Part shown: positions 27,729 to 36,179 of the stretch, one piece after another
Numbering within the stretch: the first letter of the stretch is position 1
How the letters are laid out: each line of letters opens with the position of its first letter
Source of the DNA: Pseudomonas sp. L5B5
GTDB lineage: Bacteria > Pseudomonadota > Gammaproteobacteria > Pseudomonadales > Pseudomonadaceae
NCBI RefSeq assembly: GCF_020520285.1
Contig: NZ_CP084742.1
Span: forward strand, 6,559,501 to 6,623,500
DNA: 64,000 bases
Direction of reading: 5' to 3'
Notes under the pieces: generated by a model
Database searches by the model: none
What the model was told of the DNA's origin: nothing
Seen by the model: only the letters and a program-made list of their open reading frames with translations
Made by a program: the position numbers and the translations under genes

Positions 27729-28733
27729 ATGAATGGACTCAAGGCCCGCCGGGGCATGACATGGGGGCAGCGACTGCTGGGGCTGCTGGCGTGCCTGCTG
27801 GCCTCGTCGGCCCAGGCCCTGTGCTCGACCGTCAGCACCACGCCAGCGGGGTTCGGCACGGTCAGCTCGATCCTGGTGCGCACTACGTCGCAGCCGGCGT
27901 CCACCACCAATGCCGGGCTCAGGTGCACCGGTTCGCTGTTGTCGCTGCTGGCCACCAACGACCATTTCTACGCCACCATCACCTCCTCGACCAGCGGCCT
28001 GGTCGGGCCTACCGGCGACATCATCAACTACACCCTGTATGCCAACAACAGCACCAGCTACCCCATTGCCCGGGGCGTCGCCTTCGATTTCGCGCGCAAC
28101 TCGATCATCGACCTGCTGGGGTTGCTGGGCAGCCCCACGGTGGCCAAGACGGTGCCCATCTACCTGGGGACGCTCACCGGCAGCAACGTCGCGGCCGGGG
28201 TCTACACCGAGAACCTGAGCATCCTCTGGAGCTGGAACTATTGCTCCGGGATCGCTGCCTTGGGTATCTGCCTGGGCCGGGATATCGGCAGCGGCACCCA
28301 GAGCCTCACCGTGACCCTGACGGTCGCCAACGATTGCGTGATCACCGCGCCGAACATCAGCTTCGGCAGTGCGCCGGTGATCAGCGCCTTTGCCACGGTC
28401 AGCGGGCAGACCATCAACCTGGCCTGCACCAAGGGCAGTGCCTACACCGTGGGCCTGAACGATGGCCAGAATCCGCTGGGCGTGAGTGGTCGGCGGCGCA
28501 TGGTGTCTGGTGGCAACTACCTGGCCTACGACATCTTCAAGAGTGCCGGGACCACCCGCTGGGGCAGCGTCGGCAGTGACCGACGCTCCAGCACCGATGC
28601 CGAGGTCAACCCCGGCAACGGCCTGGGCACCGGTAGCCAGGTCTTCAATTACAACGCCAGGATCTACACCGACCAGGCCACGCCGCCGGCCGGGACCTAC
28701 CTGGACAACGTGGTGCTGGATGTGGGGTTCTGA
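27729..28733 (+). CDS. Two-domain SCPU tip protein (CsuE/CupE6-like)
   Basis: This 334-residue secreted protein has a signal peptide (LLGLLACLLASSAQALC), then two SCPU-like domains. The N-terminal one covers ~30-190. The C-terminal one begins near SLTVTLTVANDCVITAPN, with LACTKGSAYTVGLNDG, and ends YLDNVVLDVGF. This is the architecture of the tip adhesin of archaic pili, whose distal domain binds surfaces through hydrophobic fingers in Acinetobacter CsuE. It is preceded by AAAGGAG and is the last gene of the operon. Confidence 0.88.
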   Translation: MNGLKARRGMTWGQRLLGLLACLLASSAQALCSTVSTTPAGFGTVSSILVRTTSQPASTTNAGLRCTGSLLSLLATNDHFYATITSSTSGLVGPTGDIINYTLYANNSTSYPIARGVAFDFARNSIIDLLGLLGSPTVAKTVPIYLGTLTGSNVAAGVYTENLSILWSWNYCSGIAALGICLGRDIGSGTQSLTVTLTVANDCVITAPNISFGSAPVISAFATVSGQTINLACTKGSAYTVGLNDGQNPLGVSGRRRMVSGGNYLAYDIFKSAGTTRWGSVGSDRRSSTDAEVNPGNGLGTGSQVFNYNARIYTDQATPPAGTYLDNVVLDVGF

Positions 28734-28736
28734 ACA

Positions 28737-29966
28737 TCAGGCGCTTTCCAGCGGGCAGGGATTGCTGGCGCGTGGACGCTCCGGGATCAGGCTCCACCAC
28801 CAGTAGCCCAGCGCCACGGCGTTGATGCTCGCGCCCAGCAGGCAGACACCGGTCCAGCCGGCCCAGGCATAGAGGCTGGTGGCGGCGATGGAACCTGCAG
28901 CGCTGCCGATGGAGTAGAACAGCATGTAGCCGGCGGCCAGGCGGCTCTGGGCTTCGGGGCGCACGCTGTAGATCAGGCTCTGGCTGGTGACGTGCACGGC
29001 CTGCAGGCCAAGGTCCAGGCCGATCACGCCGAGCAGCAGGGCCCAGAGTGACCACTGGGTGAAGGCGATGGGCAACCAGCACAACAGCATCAGGCCCAAG
29101 GCCAGGCCGCTGGTCCACTGGCCCAGGCCGCGATCGGCCAGGTAGCCGGCGCGCGCCGCGCCCAGGGCACCGGCAGCCCCGGCCAGGCCGAACAGGCCGA
29201 TCTCGGTGTGGCTGAGCGACAGGGGTGGGGCACTCAGGGGGAGCACCAGCGGGGTCCAGAGGGTGGTGGCAGCTGCAAAGATCAACATAGCCAGGACGGC
29301 CCGGTCGCGCAGGATCTTCTCTTCCTTGAACAATTGCAGCAATGAGCCCAACAGCTTCACGTAGCCCTGGGTAGCCGGTGGTTGCTCGGCGTTCGGCAAC
29401 ACGCGCCACAGCGCCAGGGCCACCAGCAGGGTCAATCCGGCAGACAGCAGGTACACCGAGCGCCAGCCCGCGAGGTCGGCCATGGTCCCGGCGACAGTGC
29501 GTGCCAGGAGGATGCCCAGGACCACGCCGCTGGTGACCACGCCCACCACGCGGCCACGTTGTTCCGGCTGTGCCAGGTTGGCGGCATAGGCCACCAGTAC
29601 CTGGGTGACGACTGCCAGCAAGCCGATGCACGCCATGCCCAGCAACAGCCAAGTGCCGTTCGGGGCCAAGGCCACGACCAGCAGGGCCAGCACCGACAGC
29701 AGCGTCTGGGTGACGATCAGTCGGCGGCGGTTGAGCAGGTCCCCCAGGGGCACCAGCAACAGCAGGCCCAGGCCATAACCCACCTGGGTCAGGGTGATCA
29801 CGATGCCCACCGTGGCCGCAGGCAAGTCGAAGGTCCGGGCCATGGCATCCAGCAAGGGTTGGGCATAGTAGACGTTGCCCACTGCCAGGCCGCAGGCCAT
29901 GGCGAACAGCAGCACGACCTTGGTCGAGAGAATCAAGGGGATGGCGTGGTCGGGATCGCGGGACAT
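28737..29966 (-). CDS. MFS transporter (DHA1-type efflux)
   Basis: This 409-residue protein has twelve membrane segments. Typical sequences are ACGLAVGNVYYAQPLLDAMA at the first helix and LLLVPLGDLLNRRRLIVTQ as motif A. It is a proton-driven exporter of unknown substrate. It is convergent with the pilus operon (three bases between stops) and divergent from an HxlR regulator, with a perfect operator-like repeat in the promoter. Confidence 0.9.
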   Translation of the reverse strand: MSRDPDHAIPLILSTKVVLLFAMACGLAVGNVYYAQPLLDAMARTFDLPAATVGIVITLTQVGYGLGLLLLVPLGDLLNRRRLIVTQTLLSVLALLVVALAPNGTWLLLGMACIGLLAVVTQVLVAYAANLAQPEQRGRVVGVVTSGVVLGILLARTVAGTMADLAGWRSVYLLSAGLTLLVALALWRVLPNAEQPPATQGYVKLLGSLLQLFKEEKILRDRAVLAMLIFAAATTLWTPLVLPLSAPPLSLSHTEIGLFGLAGAAGALGAARAGYLADRGLGQWTSGLALGLMLLCWLPIAFTQWSLWALLLGVIGLDLGLQAVHVTSQSLIYSVRPEAQSRLAAGYMLFYSIGSAAGSIAATSLYAWAGWTGVCLLGASINAVALGYWWWSLIPERPRASNPCPLESA

Positions 29967-29990
29967 GACGGGCTCCGTAAGTGGTTTCTT

Positions 29991-30028
29991 TATAAAACCA
30001 GTTGTACGGTAGTGAGCATGGTTTTATA
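29991..30028. promoter_or_regulatory. Operator-like perfect inverted repeat, MFS/HxlR
   Basis: TATAAAACCA (29991-30000) and TGGTTTTATA (30019-30028) are exact inverses separated by 18 bases. They are centred in the 102-base divergent promoter. This is the expected arrangement for an HxlR dimer pair. Confidence 0.65.
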
Positions 30029-30068
30029 TTGCAACTACTTTCACACGGTCGATCGGAGCCTTCCTGCC

Positions 30069-30515
30069 ATGGTCAAACGAACCCGCCTGCAAGACGCCGA
30101 ATGTCCGGTCGCGCGTTCACTCGATGCGATTGGCGACTGGTGGTCGTTGCTGATCGTGCGTGATGCCTTCGATGGCATCCGCCGCTTTGGCGAATTCCAG
30201 CGCAATCTGGGGATGGCCAAGAACATGCTGGCCGCGCGTCTGAAGACCCTGGTGGAGCACGGGGTGCTGGAGGTGGTGCCGGCTTCCGATGGCAGCGCCT
30301 ACCAGGAGTACGTGCTGACGGACAAGGGCAAGGGCCTGTTCCCGCTGATCATCGGCTTGCGCCAGTGGGGCGAGGCATTTTTCTACGAAGAAGGGGAGGC
30401 GCATTCGCGCCTGGTGGACCGCCAGACCCGGCAACCGTTGCAGGCGCTGGAACTGCGTTCCGCCGATGGCCGCCTGCTGGGGCCGGACGATTGCCTGCGG
30501 ATACCGGTGGCGTGA
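30069..30515 (+). CDS. HxlR-family winged-helix regulator
   Basis: This 148-residue protein begins MVKRTRLQDAECPVARSLDA. It has the HxlR signature IGDWWSLLIVRDAFDGIRRF and GEFQRNLGMAKNMLAARLKT. The conserved Cys near the N-terminus (Cys12) is the usual redox- or electrophile-sensing residue of the family (QsrR, HypR, YodB). It likely represses itself and the divergent MFS gene. ATG 30069 is chosen because the longer frame runs back through the MFS gene. Confidence 0.9.
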   Translation: MVKRTRLQDAECPVARSLDAIGDWWSLLIVRDAFDGIRRFGEFQRNLGMAKNMLAARLKTLVEHGVLEVVPASDGSAYQEYVLTDKGKGLFPLIIGLRQWGEAFFYEEGEAHSRLVDRQTRQPLQALELRSADGRLLGPDDCLRIPVA

Positions 30516-30560
30516 GGCACAGACGACTGCGCGAAGGGTTCGCGCAGTCGCCGCCAGGGC

Positions 30561-31715
30561 TCAGCGCAGGCTGTCCGCCAGGTGGGCCACGGTGCTCAGG
30601 ACATCCTTGCCCAGCTGCATGGAGCGCTTGCCGGACCAGCCGGTGAGCGGGTTGGGCGCGTCATCATGGTCCTTGAACGGCATTTCCAGGGTCAGCGCCA
30701 GGCAGTCGTACTTTTCCCCGACGGCATTGCAGGCCAGGGCCATGTTGGCCTGGCCGGGATTATCGCGGGCGTAGCCGTGGGTGGTCTGGAAGTCCCGGGT
30801 CTTGTGCTTCAGGTGGCTGCGGAACGCTTCCTCGAGGTCGGCCAGGCGTGGGCTGTAACCCGGGTTGCCCTCGCAGCCGGCGGTGAACACATGGGGGATT
30901 TCCTCGTCGCCATGGACATCGAGGAACAGGTCGACCCCGTACTGCTCCATCTGTTGCTGGACGAACAGCACTTCCGGGCTGAGTTCCTGGCTGGCGTTCT
31001 GCCAAGCGCGGTTGAGGTCCTGGCCCCTGGCGTTGGTACGCAGGTGGCCATGGAGTGCGCCGTCCGGGTTCATGTTCGGCACCAGGTACAGGTCGGCCTT
31101 GGCCAGCAGGGCGTTGAGCTCGGCGTCGTCATGGCGTTGCAGACGCTCGATCACTCCTTCCATGAACCACTCGGCCATGTGTTCGCCAGGGTGCTGCTGG
31201 GCGATGATCCAGACCTTGCGCTGGCCGGGTGCGCCGCTGCCCTTGCGCAGCAGTTGGATGTCGCGGCCTTCGACGCTCTTGCCCACGGCCAGCAGGTCAG
31301 TCCCAGCCTTGTTCATGGCCTGTTCGATCAGCCAGTCATGGCGGCCGCGGCTGTAGGGCTCGAAGTAGGCGAACCAGGCGTGGGTCTGGGTGGCTTCGAG
31401 ATTGAAGCGCAGGGCATCGCCTTCGAAAATCGTTGGTATGCGAAACCAGTTCACATGATCGTAGGACGCAACGGCCTGGTAACCGGTCCAGGCCTTGTTG
31501 TAGGAGGACTGGCTGGCGTTGGTCAGGCGGAACCAGTGTTCCTGGCCGACATGCAGGCCGCTGGCCTTGAAGTGAAACCACTGGAAGTGCGCACTCTGGG
31601 TGTCCGGGCGGATGGCCAGTTGCACTTGCAACGGATTGCTGATGTCCAGTACGTCGATGTTGCCGCTGTCGAAGTCGGCGCTGATTTGAAAAGAAGAGTG
31701 ATTGCCCACGGTCAT
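30561..31715 (-). CDS. M14 cytosolic carboxypeptidase-like zinc peptidase
   Basis: This 384-residue protein belongs to the Nna1/CCP-like subfamily of M14 metallocarboxypeptidases. An N-terminal beta-sandwich domain (residues ~1-125) precedes the catalytic domain. Zinc ligands are H175 and E178 (QQHPGEHMAEW) and H268 (FLDVHGDEE). Substrate-binding NPDG (216-219) and GxDLNRxW are present. Catalytic Glu344 lies in LTLEMPF. In eukaryotes CCPs trim glutamates from tubulin; the bacterial substrates are unknown. There is no signal peptide, so it is cytosolic. It is a single gene with a 250-base upstream region that precedes the PrrF sRNA. Confidence 0.92.
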   Translation of the reverse strand: MTVGNHSSFQISADFDSGNIDVLDISNPLQVQLAIRPDTQSAHFQWFHFKASGLHVGQEHWFRLTNASQSSYNKAWTGYQAVASYDHVNWFRIPTIFEGDALRFNLEATQTHAWFAYFEPYSRGRHDWLIEQAMNKAGTDLLAVGKSVEGRDIQLLRKGSGAPGQRKVWIIAQQHPGEHMAEWFMEGVIERLQRHDDAELNALLAKADLYLVPNMNPDGALHGHLRTNARGQDLNRAWQNASQELSPEVLFVQQQMEQYGVDLFLDVHGDEEIPHVFTAGCEGNPGYSPRLADLEEAFRSHLKHKTRDFQTTHGYARDNPGQANMALACNAVGEKYDCLALTLEMPFKDHDDAPNPLTGWSGKRSMQLGKDVLSTVAHLADSLR

Positions 31716-31966
31716 GGTCGGTTCCCGAACAGGATTGTTGTGACCGTTACTCTACACATCGGAGGGGGTAAAAGAAGGGGGGCGTCGTCCTTGACGCTGA
31801 GGAAGCTTAGTGTGTATGCGATTGATTCTCAAGCGCTACTTTTGAATTTCGACACGTGTGCGATTGGCAGCAACTTGCAAAAGGGCATTGTTTTGCTATC
31901 ATCGCCGCCATTATTTTTGCGTCACCCACGTCTTCATTAGCCTGAAGCCAAGCCAGCATGACTGGC

Positions 31967-31996
31967 AAAAAAAAGACCCGGCGAAAAAGCCGGGTC
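31967..31996 (-). terminator. PrrF intrinsic terminator
   Basis: An 8-bp GC stem (GACCCGGC/GCCGGGTC) with a six-base loop is followed on the minus strand by eight T. Confidence 0.93.
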
Positions 31997-32081
31997 AAAA
32001 ACCGTGATTAGCCTGATGAGGAGATAATCCAAAGGTCCGACCTAAGGTCCTTTGGGTCATCGACTGATCTCGCGATCAGTT
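31967..32081 (-). ncRNA. prrF: PrrF iron-responsive small RNA
   Basis: This is a minus-strand transcript of about 115 nt starting AACTGATCGCGAGATCAG (a 5' hairpin). It then carries the family core TTGGATTATCTCCTCATCAG and GCTAATCACGG, and ends in the terminator GACCCGGC-TTTTTC-GCCGGGTC with a U-run. From memory the core and terminator match the PrrF1/PrrF2 sRNAs of Pseudomonas, which are repressed by Fur and silence iron-containing proteins when iron is scarce. A promoter and Fur box are correctly placed. Which of the two copies this is cannot be told from the window. Confidence 0.93.
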
Positions 32082-32084
32082 GCC

Positions 32085-32117
32085 TGCAATAATAATCATT
32101 ATCATTTGCAAGTCAAA
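32085..32117 (-). promoter_or_regulatory. PrrF promoter with overlapping Fur box
   Basis: On the minus strand TTGACT and TATTAT are separated by 16 bases, placing +1 at about 32081. A Fur box (32085-32103) matches the 19-base consensus at 15 positions, including an unbroken ATAATCATTATC. It covers the -10 region and spacer, so Fur-Fe would block RNA polymerase. Confidence 0.88.
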
Positions 32118-32194
32118 CGTTTTTCCCTGCCTGCTCGAATTTTTTTCATTCACCATTTCCCTGCCCCCGTCCGGGACCGCAGGGCGTCTGCATG

Positions 32195-32542
32195 TCATGC
32201 GGATTCATGTCGCTGGCCTTCCAGGGACTTGTCCACCAGGGCCTTGGCTAGATCGATCATGTGCACCACCGAGAACGCCAGGTCCCGATTGGGCCCGTGC
32301 AGGTTGTCGGCTGCATCGTAGGCAGTGGCTGCGGCGCAGCGCAGCAGATCGGAGGCGTGGATCATCGCTTCCTCGCTGCTCAGGCTGCTTCTTATCTCGA
32401 AGAATTTCTCCTCCTTGCCGATATCGCCGTGGGGCGGTTTCAGGTAATAGTCCATTGCTCGTCGCGCTGCGTGGCTGCCCTTGAGTGAGCTCAATGTGGC
32501 CTCTGTATCGAGTTCCGGCACGTCCTTGCTGCTTGTGTTCAT
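32195..32542 (-). CDS. DUF6124-family small protein
   Basis: This 115-residue protein (MNTSSKDVPELDTEATLSSL... ending QRHESA) is an all-helical type with EEAMIHASDLLRCAAATAYD and LHGPNRDLAFSVVHMIDLAK. It fits the Pseudomonas DUF6124 family (formerly DUF3077), often found in several copies per genome. It has no signal peptide and no known function. It is divergent from a LexA/CI-like regulator 132 bases away, and its likely promoter overlaps that regulator's probable operators. Confidence 0.75.
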   Translation of the reverse strand: MNTSSKDVPELDTEATLSSLKGSHAARRAMDYYLKPPHGDIGKEEKFFEIRSSLSSEEAMIHASDLLRCAAATAYDAADNLHGPNRDLAFSVVHMIDLAKALVDKSLEGQRHESA

Positions 32543-32591
32543 GGGTTCTGCCTTGTCTTGAGAAAAGGAAAAGAGGGGGCAGGTACAGGTT

Positions 32592-32668
32592 AATACGTAT
32601 TGTAATTGTGACGCCATTTCAAATACTACAACTTGTGTGTTGAGGCGGAAAGTACACAACGTATTGTT
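32592..32668. promoter_or_regulatory. Repeated operator candidates, DUF6124/repressor
   Basis: The sequence ACGTATTGT appears twice (32595-32603 and 32659-32667), 64 bases apart. The first copy is part of the perfect palindrome AATACGTATT. They lie in the divergent promoter and are likely sites for the adjacent repressor. Confidence 0.5.
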
Positions 32669-32674
32669 CCGCCC

Positions 32675-33340
32675 ATGGATAAATGGATCGAGTTGGTCAA
32701 GGCCAACATGAAAGGCCGCAAGGTCACGCAGGAAAAGCTCGCCGAGCGCCTGGGCATGTCCCAAGGCGGCATCGGTCATTGGCTGAGCAAGCGGCGCCAG
32801 CCCAAGATCGAAGACATGAACCGGGTGCTGGAAGAGATCGGCATGGGTTTTCTCGAAGTGGTGCTGGTGGTCCGCGAGAAACCGCAGCTCGGCGATGATG
32901 GCGAACCGCTGGAGCAGGAACCTTCGCTGGTGGATCGCTACAATCCGTACTTCCGTTATCCGGTCAGCGACTGGCGCACTGCCGGTGAGCTTCGTGAAGA
33001 CGGAATGCCGGGCTATGTGCCGGAGCGCTACGAACTGTCCGATTACCAGGCTCAGGGCCCGGCGTTCTGGTTGAGGGTGGTGGGGGATGCGATGATCGCG
33101 CCCAGTGGCATGAGCATCAGCCAGGGGATGTTGATCCTGGTAGACCCGGCCATTGCGGTCGAGCCCGGTAAACTGGTGGTCGTGCAGTGTCCCGGCAGCA
33201 GCGAGGCGATCTTTCGCAAGTTGGTGCAGGAGGGCGGCCAGCGTTACCTCGTGCCTTTGAATCCCACTTATCCGAAGATGCTCTATGTCGACGATTGCCG
33301 GGTCATTGGCGTCGTCGTGCAAGCGACCGCGAAGTTCTGA
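32675..33340 (+). CDS. LexA/CI-like (S24-type) regulator lacking the catalytic serine
   Basis: This 221-residue protein has an N-terminal HTH_3 domain (KVTQEKLAERLGMSQGGIGH, residues ~16-35) and a C-terminal S24 peptidase-fold domain. The Ser of the usual GDSM is replaced: the sequence reads VVGDAMIAPSG, with Ala139. Lys182 in IFRKL remains. A possible cleavage site Ala103-Gly104 is present, but without Ser the RecA-stimulated self-cleavage expected for LexA/CI should not occur. No prophage genes are nearby. It is divergent from the DUF6124 gene and presumably regulates it. Pyocin-type regulator PrtR is a more distant relative. Confidence 0.82.
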   Translation: MDKWIELVKANMKGRKVTQEKLAERLGMSQGGIGHWLSKRRQPKIEDMNRVLEEIGMGFLEVVLVVREKPQLGDDGEPLEQEPSLVDRYNPYFRYPVSDWRTAGELREDGMPGYVPERYELSDYQAQGPAFWLRVVGDAMIAPSGMSISQGMLILVDPAIAVEPGKLVVVQCPGSSEAIFRKLVQEGGQRYLVPLNPTYPKMLYVDDCRVIGVVVQATAKF

Positions 33341-33355
33341 GATCCCAATAATCTG

Positions 33356-33391
33356 AAAAGCCCCTTCCTGCCAGCAGGAAGGGGCTTTTTC
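33356..33391. terminator. Bid[27 protein letters not shown] repressor and liuD
   Basis: A long stem (AAAAGCCCCTTCCTGC with its inverse) has a two-base loop, with T-runs on both strands. It serves two convergent genes. Confidence 0.9.
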
Positions 33392-33400
33392 ATGTCGGTA

Positions 33401-35347
33401 TTACTCCAGCTCCACCAGCGCGCTGCCTTCGCTGACCATCTCGCCTTCCTGGCAATACAGCGCCTTGACGACCCCGGCCTGGGGTGCACGGATACTGTGT
33501 TCCATCTTCATGGCTTCGAGCACCACCAGTTGCGCACCGGCTTCGACACTCTGGCCGACGTCCACCATAACCCTGACGATGCTGCCGTTCATGGGGGCGC
33601 TAAGGCCACCGTGCTGGCTGTGGCTGGCATCGACTGCAGCAATCGGGTCGTAGGCGGTGACGCTGTGCATCTCGCCCTGCCAGTGCAGGTACAGGGTTTC
33701 GCCACGGCGGATGGCCCGGTGCTGGCGGTGCACGCCTTGGCGCTCCACCAGCAGGTTTTCATCCTGCAACCGGTAGTCGGCACCAGGGGCGCCCAGGCTG
33801 ATGGCTCGCTCCTGGCCGTCGACGCTCAGGTGCAGGGCGATCTGCGCTGGCAAGCCGCTGCGCCAGCCATCGACCGCCGCCCAGGGCGAATACGGATCGT
33901 CCTGGCGCTCGCGCCGTGCCTGGCTTTGGCTGTAGGCCTGGGCCGCCGCCTGCCAGAAGTCCTCGTCCAGTTCGCGGGCTGCCGGCAGTAGTTGTTCCTG
34001 GTAGCGCGGAATGAAGCCGGTATCCAGTTGTGCATCGGCGAAGGCCGGATGGGCGATGATGCGCCGCAGGAAGGCCAGGTTGGTCTTCAGGCCGCCGATG
34101 GCGAACTCGTCGAGCATGCTCAGCAGGCGCAGGCGGGCCTGTTCGCGGTCCTCGCCCCAGGCGATCAGCTTGCCCAGCATCGGGTCGTAGAACGGCGACA
34201 CGCTGTCGCCTTCCTCGACGCCGCTGTCCACTCGCCGGCCAGGGCCGCTGGCCGATTCGCGGTACAGCTCCAGGCGGCCGGTGGCCGGCAGGAAGTCGTT
34301 GCCCGGGTCTTCGGCGTACAGGCGCACTTCGATGGCATGTCCCAGCAGCGGCACCTGATCCTGAGTCATGGGCAGGGTTTCGCCGCGGGCCACGCGGATC
34401 TGCCAGGCCACCAGGTCCAGGCCAGTGATGGCCTCGGTGACCGGGTGTTCCACTTGCAGGCGGGTGTTCATTTCCATGAAGAAGAACTCGCCGCGGGCGT
34501 CGAGCAGGAACTCCACGGTACCGGCGCCGACATAGCCGATGGCCTGGGCGGCGCGCACGGCGGCCTCGCCCATGGCCTTGCGCAATTCGGCGCTCAGGCC
34601 TGGGGCCGGGGCTTCTTCCACCACTTTCTGGTGGCGACGCTGGATCGAGCAGTCACGCTCGTTGAGGTACAGGCAGTTGCCGTGCTGGTCGGCAAAGACC
34701 TGGATCTCCACGTGCCGTGGCTTGAGCAGGTATTTTTCCACCAGCATCCGCGAATCGCCGAACGACGACTGTGCTTCACGCTGGGCCGAGGCCAGGGCTT
34801 CGGCCAGCTGGCTGACGTCCTCCACCACCTTCATGCCCTTGCCGCCGCCACCGGCAGTGGCCTTGAGCAGCACCGGGTAGCCGATGCGCTCGGCGGCGCT
34901 GCGGAAGGTCTCCAGGTCCTGGGCTTCGCCGTGGTAACCCGGCACCAGCGGCACGCCGGCGGTCTCCATCAGGGCCTTGGCCGCCGACTTGCTGCCCATG
35001 GCATCGATGGCCGAGGCGGGGGGGCCAAGGAAGATCAGCCCGGCGGCTTCGATCGCGCGGGCAAACCCGGCATTCTCGGAAAGAAATCCATAACCGGGGT
35101 GGATGGCCTGGGCGCCGCTGGCCTTGGCGGCGGCGATCAGTTTATCGATCTGCAGGTAGCTTTCGCTGGCCTTGCTGCCGCCCAGGTCAACCCGGATATC
35201 CGCCTCGCGGCTGTGCCGGGCATCGCGGTCGGTGGCACTGTGCACGGCGACGGTGGTCAGGCCCAGGGCCTTGGCGGTGCGCATCACGCGGCAGGCGATC
35301 TCGCCGCGGTTGGCCACCAGCAGGGTATCTAGAACAGGGGCGTTCAT
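33401..35347 (-). CDS. liuD: Methylcrotonyl-CoA carboxylase biotin-carrying (alpha) subunit
   Basis: This 648-residue enzyme has biotin carboxylase (VANRGEIACRVMRTAKALG, GYGFLSENAGFA, ATAGGGGKGMKVV, CSIQRRHQKVVEE), BT and C-terminal biotinyl domains. The biotinylated Lys is at about residue 614 in EAMKMEH. It carboxylates biotin for 3-methylcrotonyl-CoA in leucine breakdown. Its ATG overlaps the liuC stop (TGATG), and it is the last gene of the liuABCD run before a terminator. Related acetyl/propionyl enzymes are excluded by context. Confidence 0.95.
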   Translation of the reverse strand: MNAPVLDTLLVANRGEIACRVMRTAKALGLTTVAVHSATDRDARHSREADIRVDLGGSKASESYLQIDKLIAAAKASGAQAIHPGYGFLSENAGFARAIEAAGLIFLGPPASAIDAMGSKSAAKALMETAGVPLVPGYHGEAQDLETFRSAAERIGYPVLLKATAGGGGKGMKVVEDVSQLAEALASAQREAQSSFGDSRMLVEKYLLKPRHVEIQVFADQHGNCLYLNERDCSIQRRHQKVVEEAPAPGLSAELRKAMGEAAVRAAQAIGYVGAGTVEFLLDARGEFFFMEMNTRLQVEHPVTEAITGLDLVAWQIRVARGETLPMTQDQVPLLGHAIEVRLYAEDPGNDFLPATGRLELYRESASGPGRRVDSGVEEGDSVSPFYDPMLGKLIAWGEDREQARLRLLSMLDEFAIGGLKTNLAFLRRIIAHPAFADAQLDTGFIPRYQEQLLPAARELDEDFWQAAAQAYSQSQARRERQDDPYSPWAAVDGWRSGLPAQIALHLSVDGQERAISLGAPGADYRLQDENLLVERQGVHRQHRAIRRGETLYLHWQGEMHSVTAYDPIAAVDASHSQHGGLSAPMNGSIVRVMVDVGQSVEAGAQLVVLEAMKMEHSIRAPQAGVVKALYCQEGEMVSEGSALVELE

Positions 35348-36162
35348 CAGCGGGACTCCTTGGTCGAGGTCTCGGTCTGCCAGCTGGGTGGGCGTTTCTC
35401 CAGGAACGCCCGCAGACCTTCCTGGCCTTCGGGGCTGACCCGGATCCGTGCAATTGCGTTTTCGCAGTAGCGACGCAGGGCCGTGGTCAGGGCGCCGTTG
35501 CCCACTTCACGCAGCAGCTCCTTGCTGGCGCGCATGGCCTGGGGGCTGTTGAGCAGCAGGTTGTCGATCCAGCGCGAGACCTGTTGCTCCAGTTCCGCTG
35601 CGGGATAACTCTCGGCCAGCAGGCCGATGTCCCGCGCACGCGGGCCATCGAAGCGCTCGGCGGTGAGGGCGTAGCGCCGGGCCGCACGTTCGCCGATGGC
35701 CTGGACCACGAACGGGCTGATCACGGCCGGCGCCAGGCCGATGCGCACTTCCGACAAACAGAATTGTGCGTCGTCGCTGGCGATGGCCATGTCACAGCAG
35801 CCGATCAGGCCCAGGGCGCCGCCAAAGGCTGCGCCTTGCACCACGGCCAGGGTCGGGATCTTCAGCTTGGCCAGGTTGTACATCAGCTCCGCCAGTTCCC
35901 GGGCGTCGTCGAGGTTGGTGTTGTAGTCCAGTTCAGCCGATTGCTGCATCCAGGCCAGGTCGGCACCGGCGCTGAAATGCCGGCCACGACCGCGCAGCAA
36001 CAGAAAGCGCAGGCCAGGGTCGCCTTGTACCTGATCCAGGGCCAGGATCAGTTCACGGATCATCTCGGCGTTGAAGGCGTTGTTCTTTTCTTCACGGCTG
36101 AGCCACAAGGTGGCGAAGCCACGAGGATCGCGCAGCAGTTCCAGGGTATTGAAGTCGTTCAT
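35347..36162 (-). CDS. liuC: Methylglutaconyl-CoA hydratase
   Basis: This 271-residue crotonase-family enzyme has the oxyanion-hole segments HFSAGADLAWMQ and GAAFGGALGLIGCCDMAIA. The catalytic glutamates lie near LSEVRIGLAPA. It hydrates 3-methylglutaconyl-CoA to HMG-CoA in leucine catabolism. The ATG at 36162 is used; the frame is open farther upstream through liuB, but that part is not coding. It lies 17 bases after liuB and overlaps liuD. Confidence 0.93.
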   Translation of the reverse strand: MNDFNTLELLRDPRGFATLWLSREEKNNAFNAEMIRELILALDQVQGDPGLRFLLLRGRGRHFSAGADLAWMQQSAELDYNTNLDDARELAELMYNLAKLKIPTLAVVQGAAFGGALGLIGCCDMAIASDDAQFCLSEVRIGLAPAVISPFVVQAIGERAARRYALTAERFDGPRARDIGLLAESYPAAELEQQVSRWIDNLLLNSPQAMRASKELLREVGNGALTTALRRYCENAIARIRVSPEGQEGLRAFLEKRPPSWQTETSTKESR

Positions 36163-36179
36163 GATCTTCTCGCGCAGGA

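Noticed and set aside
32675..33340. Prophage, suggested by the CI-like repressor
   Set aside because: No integrase, structural, lysis or attachment sequences nearby. Neighbours are DUF6124 and liu genes.
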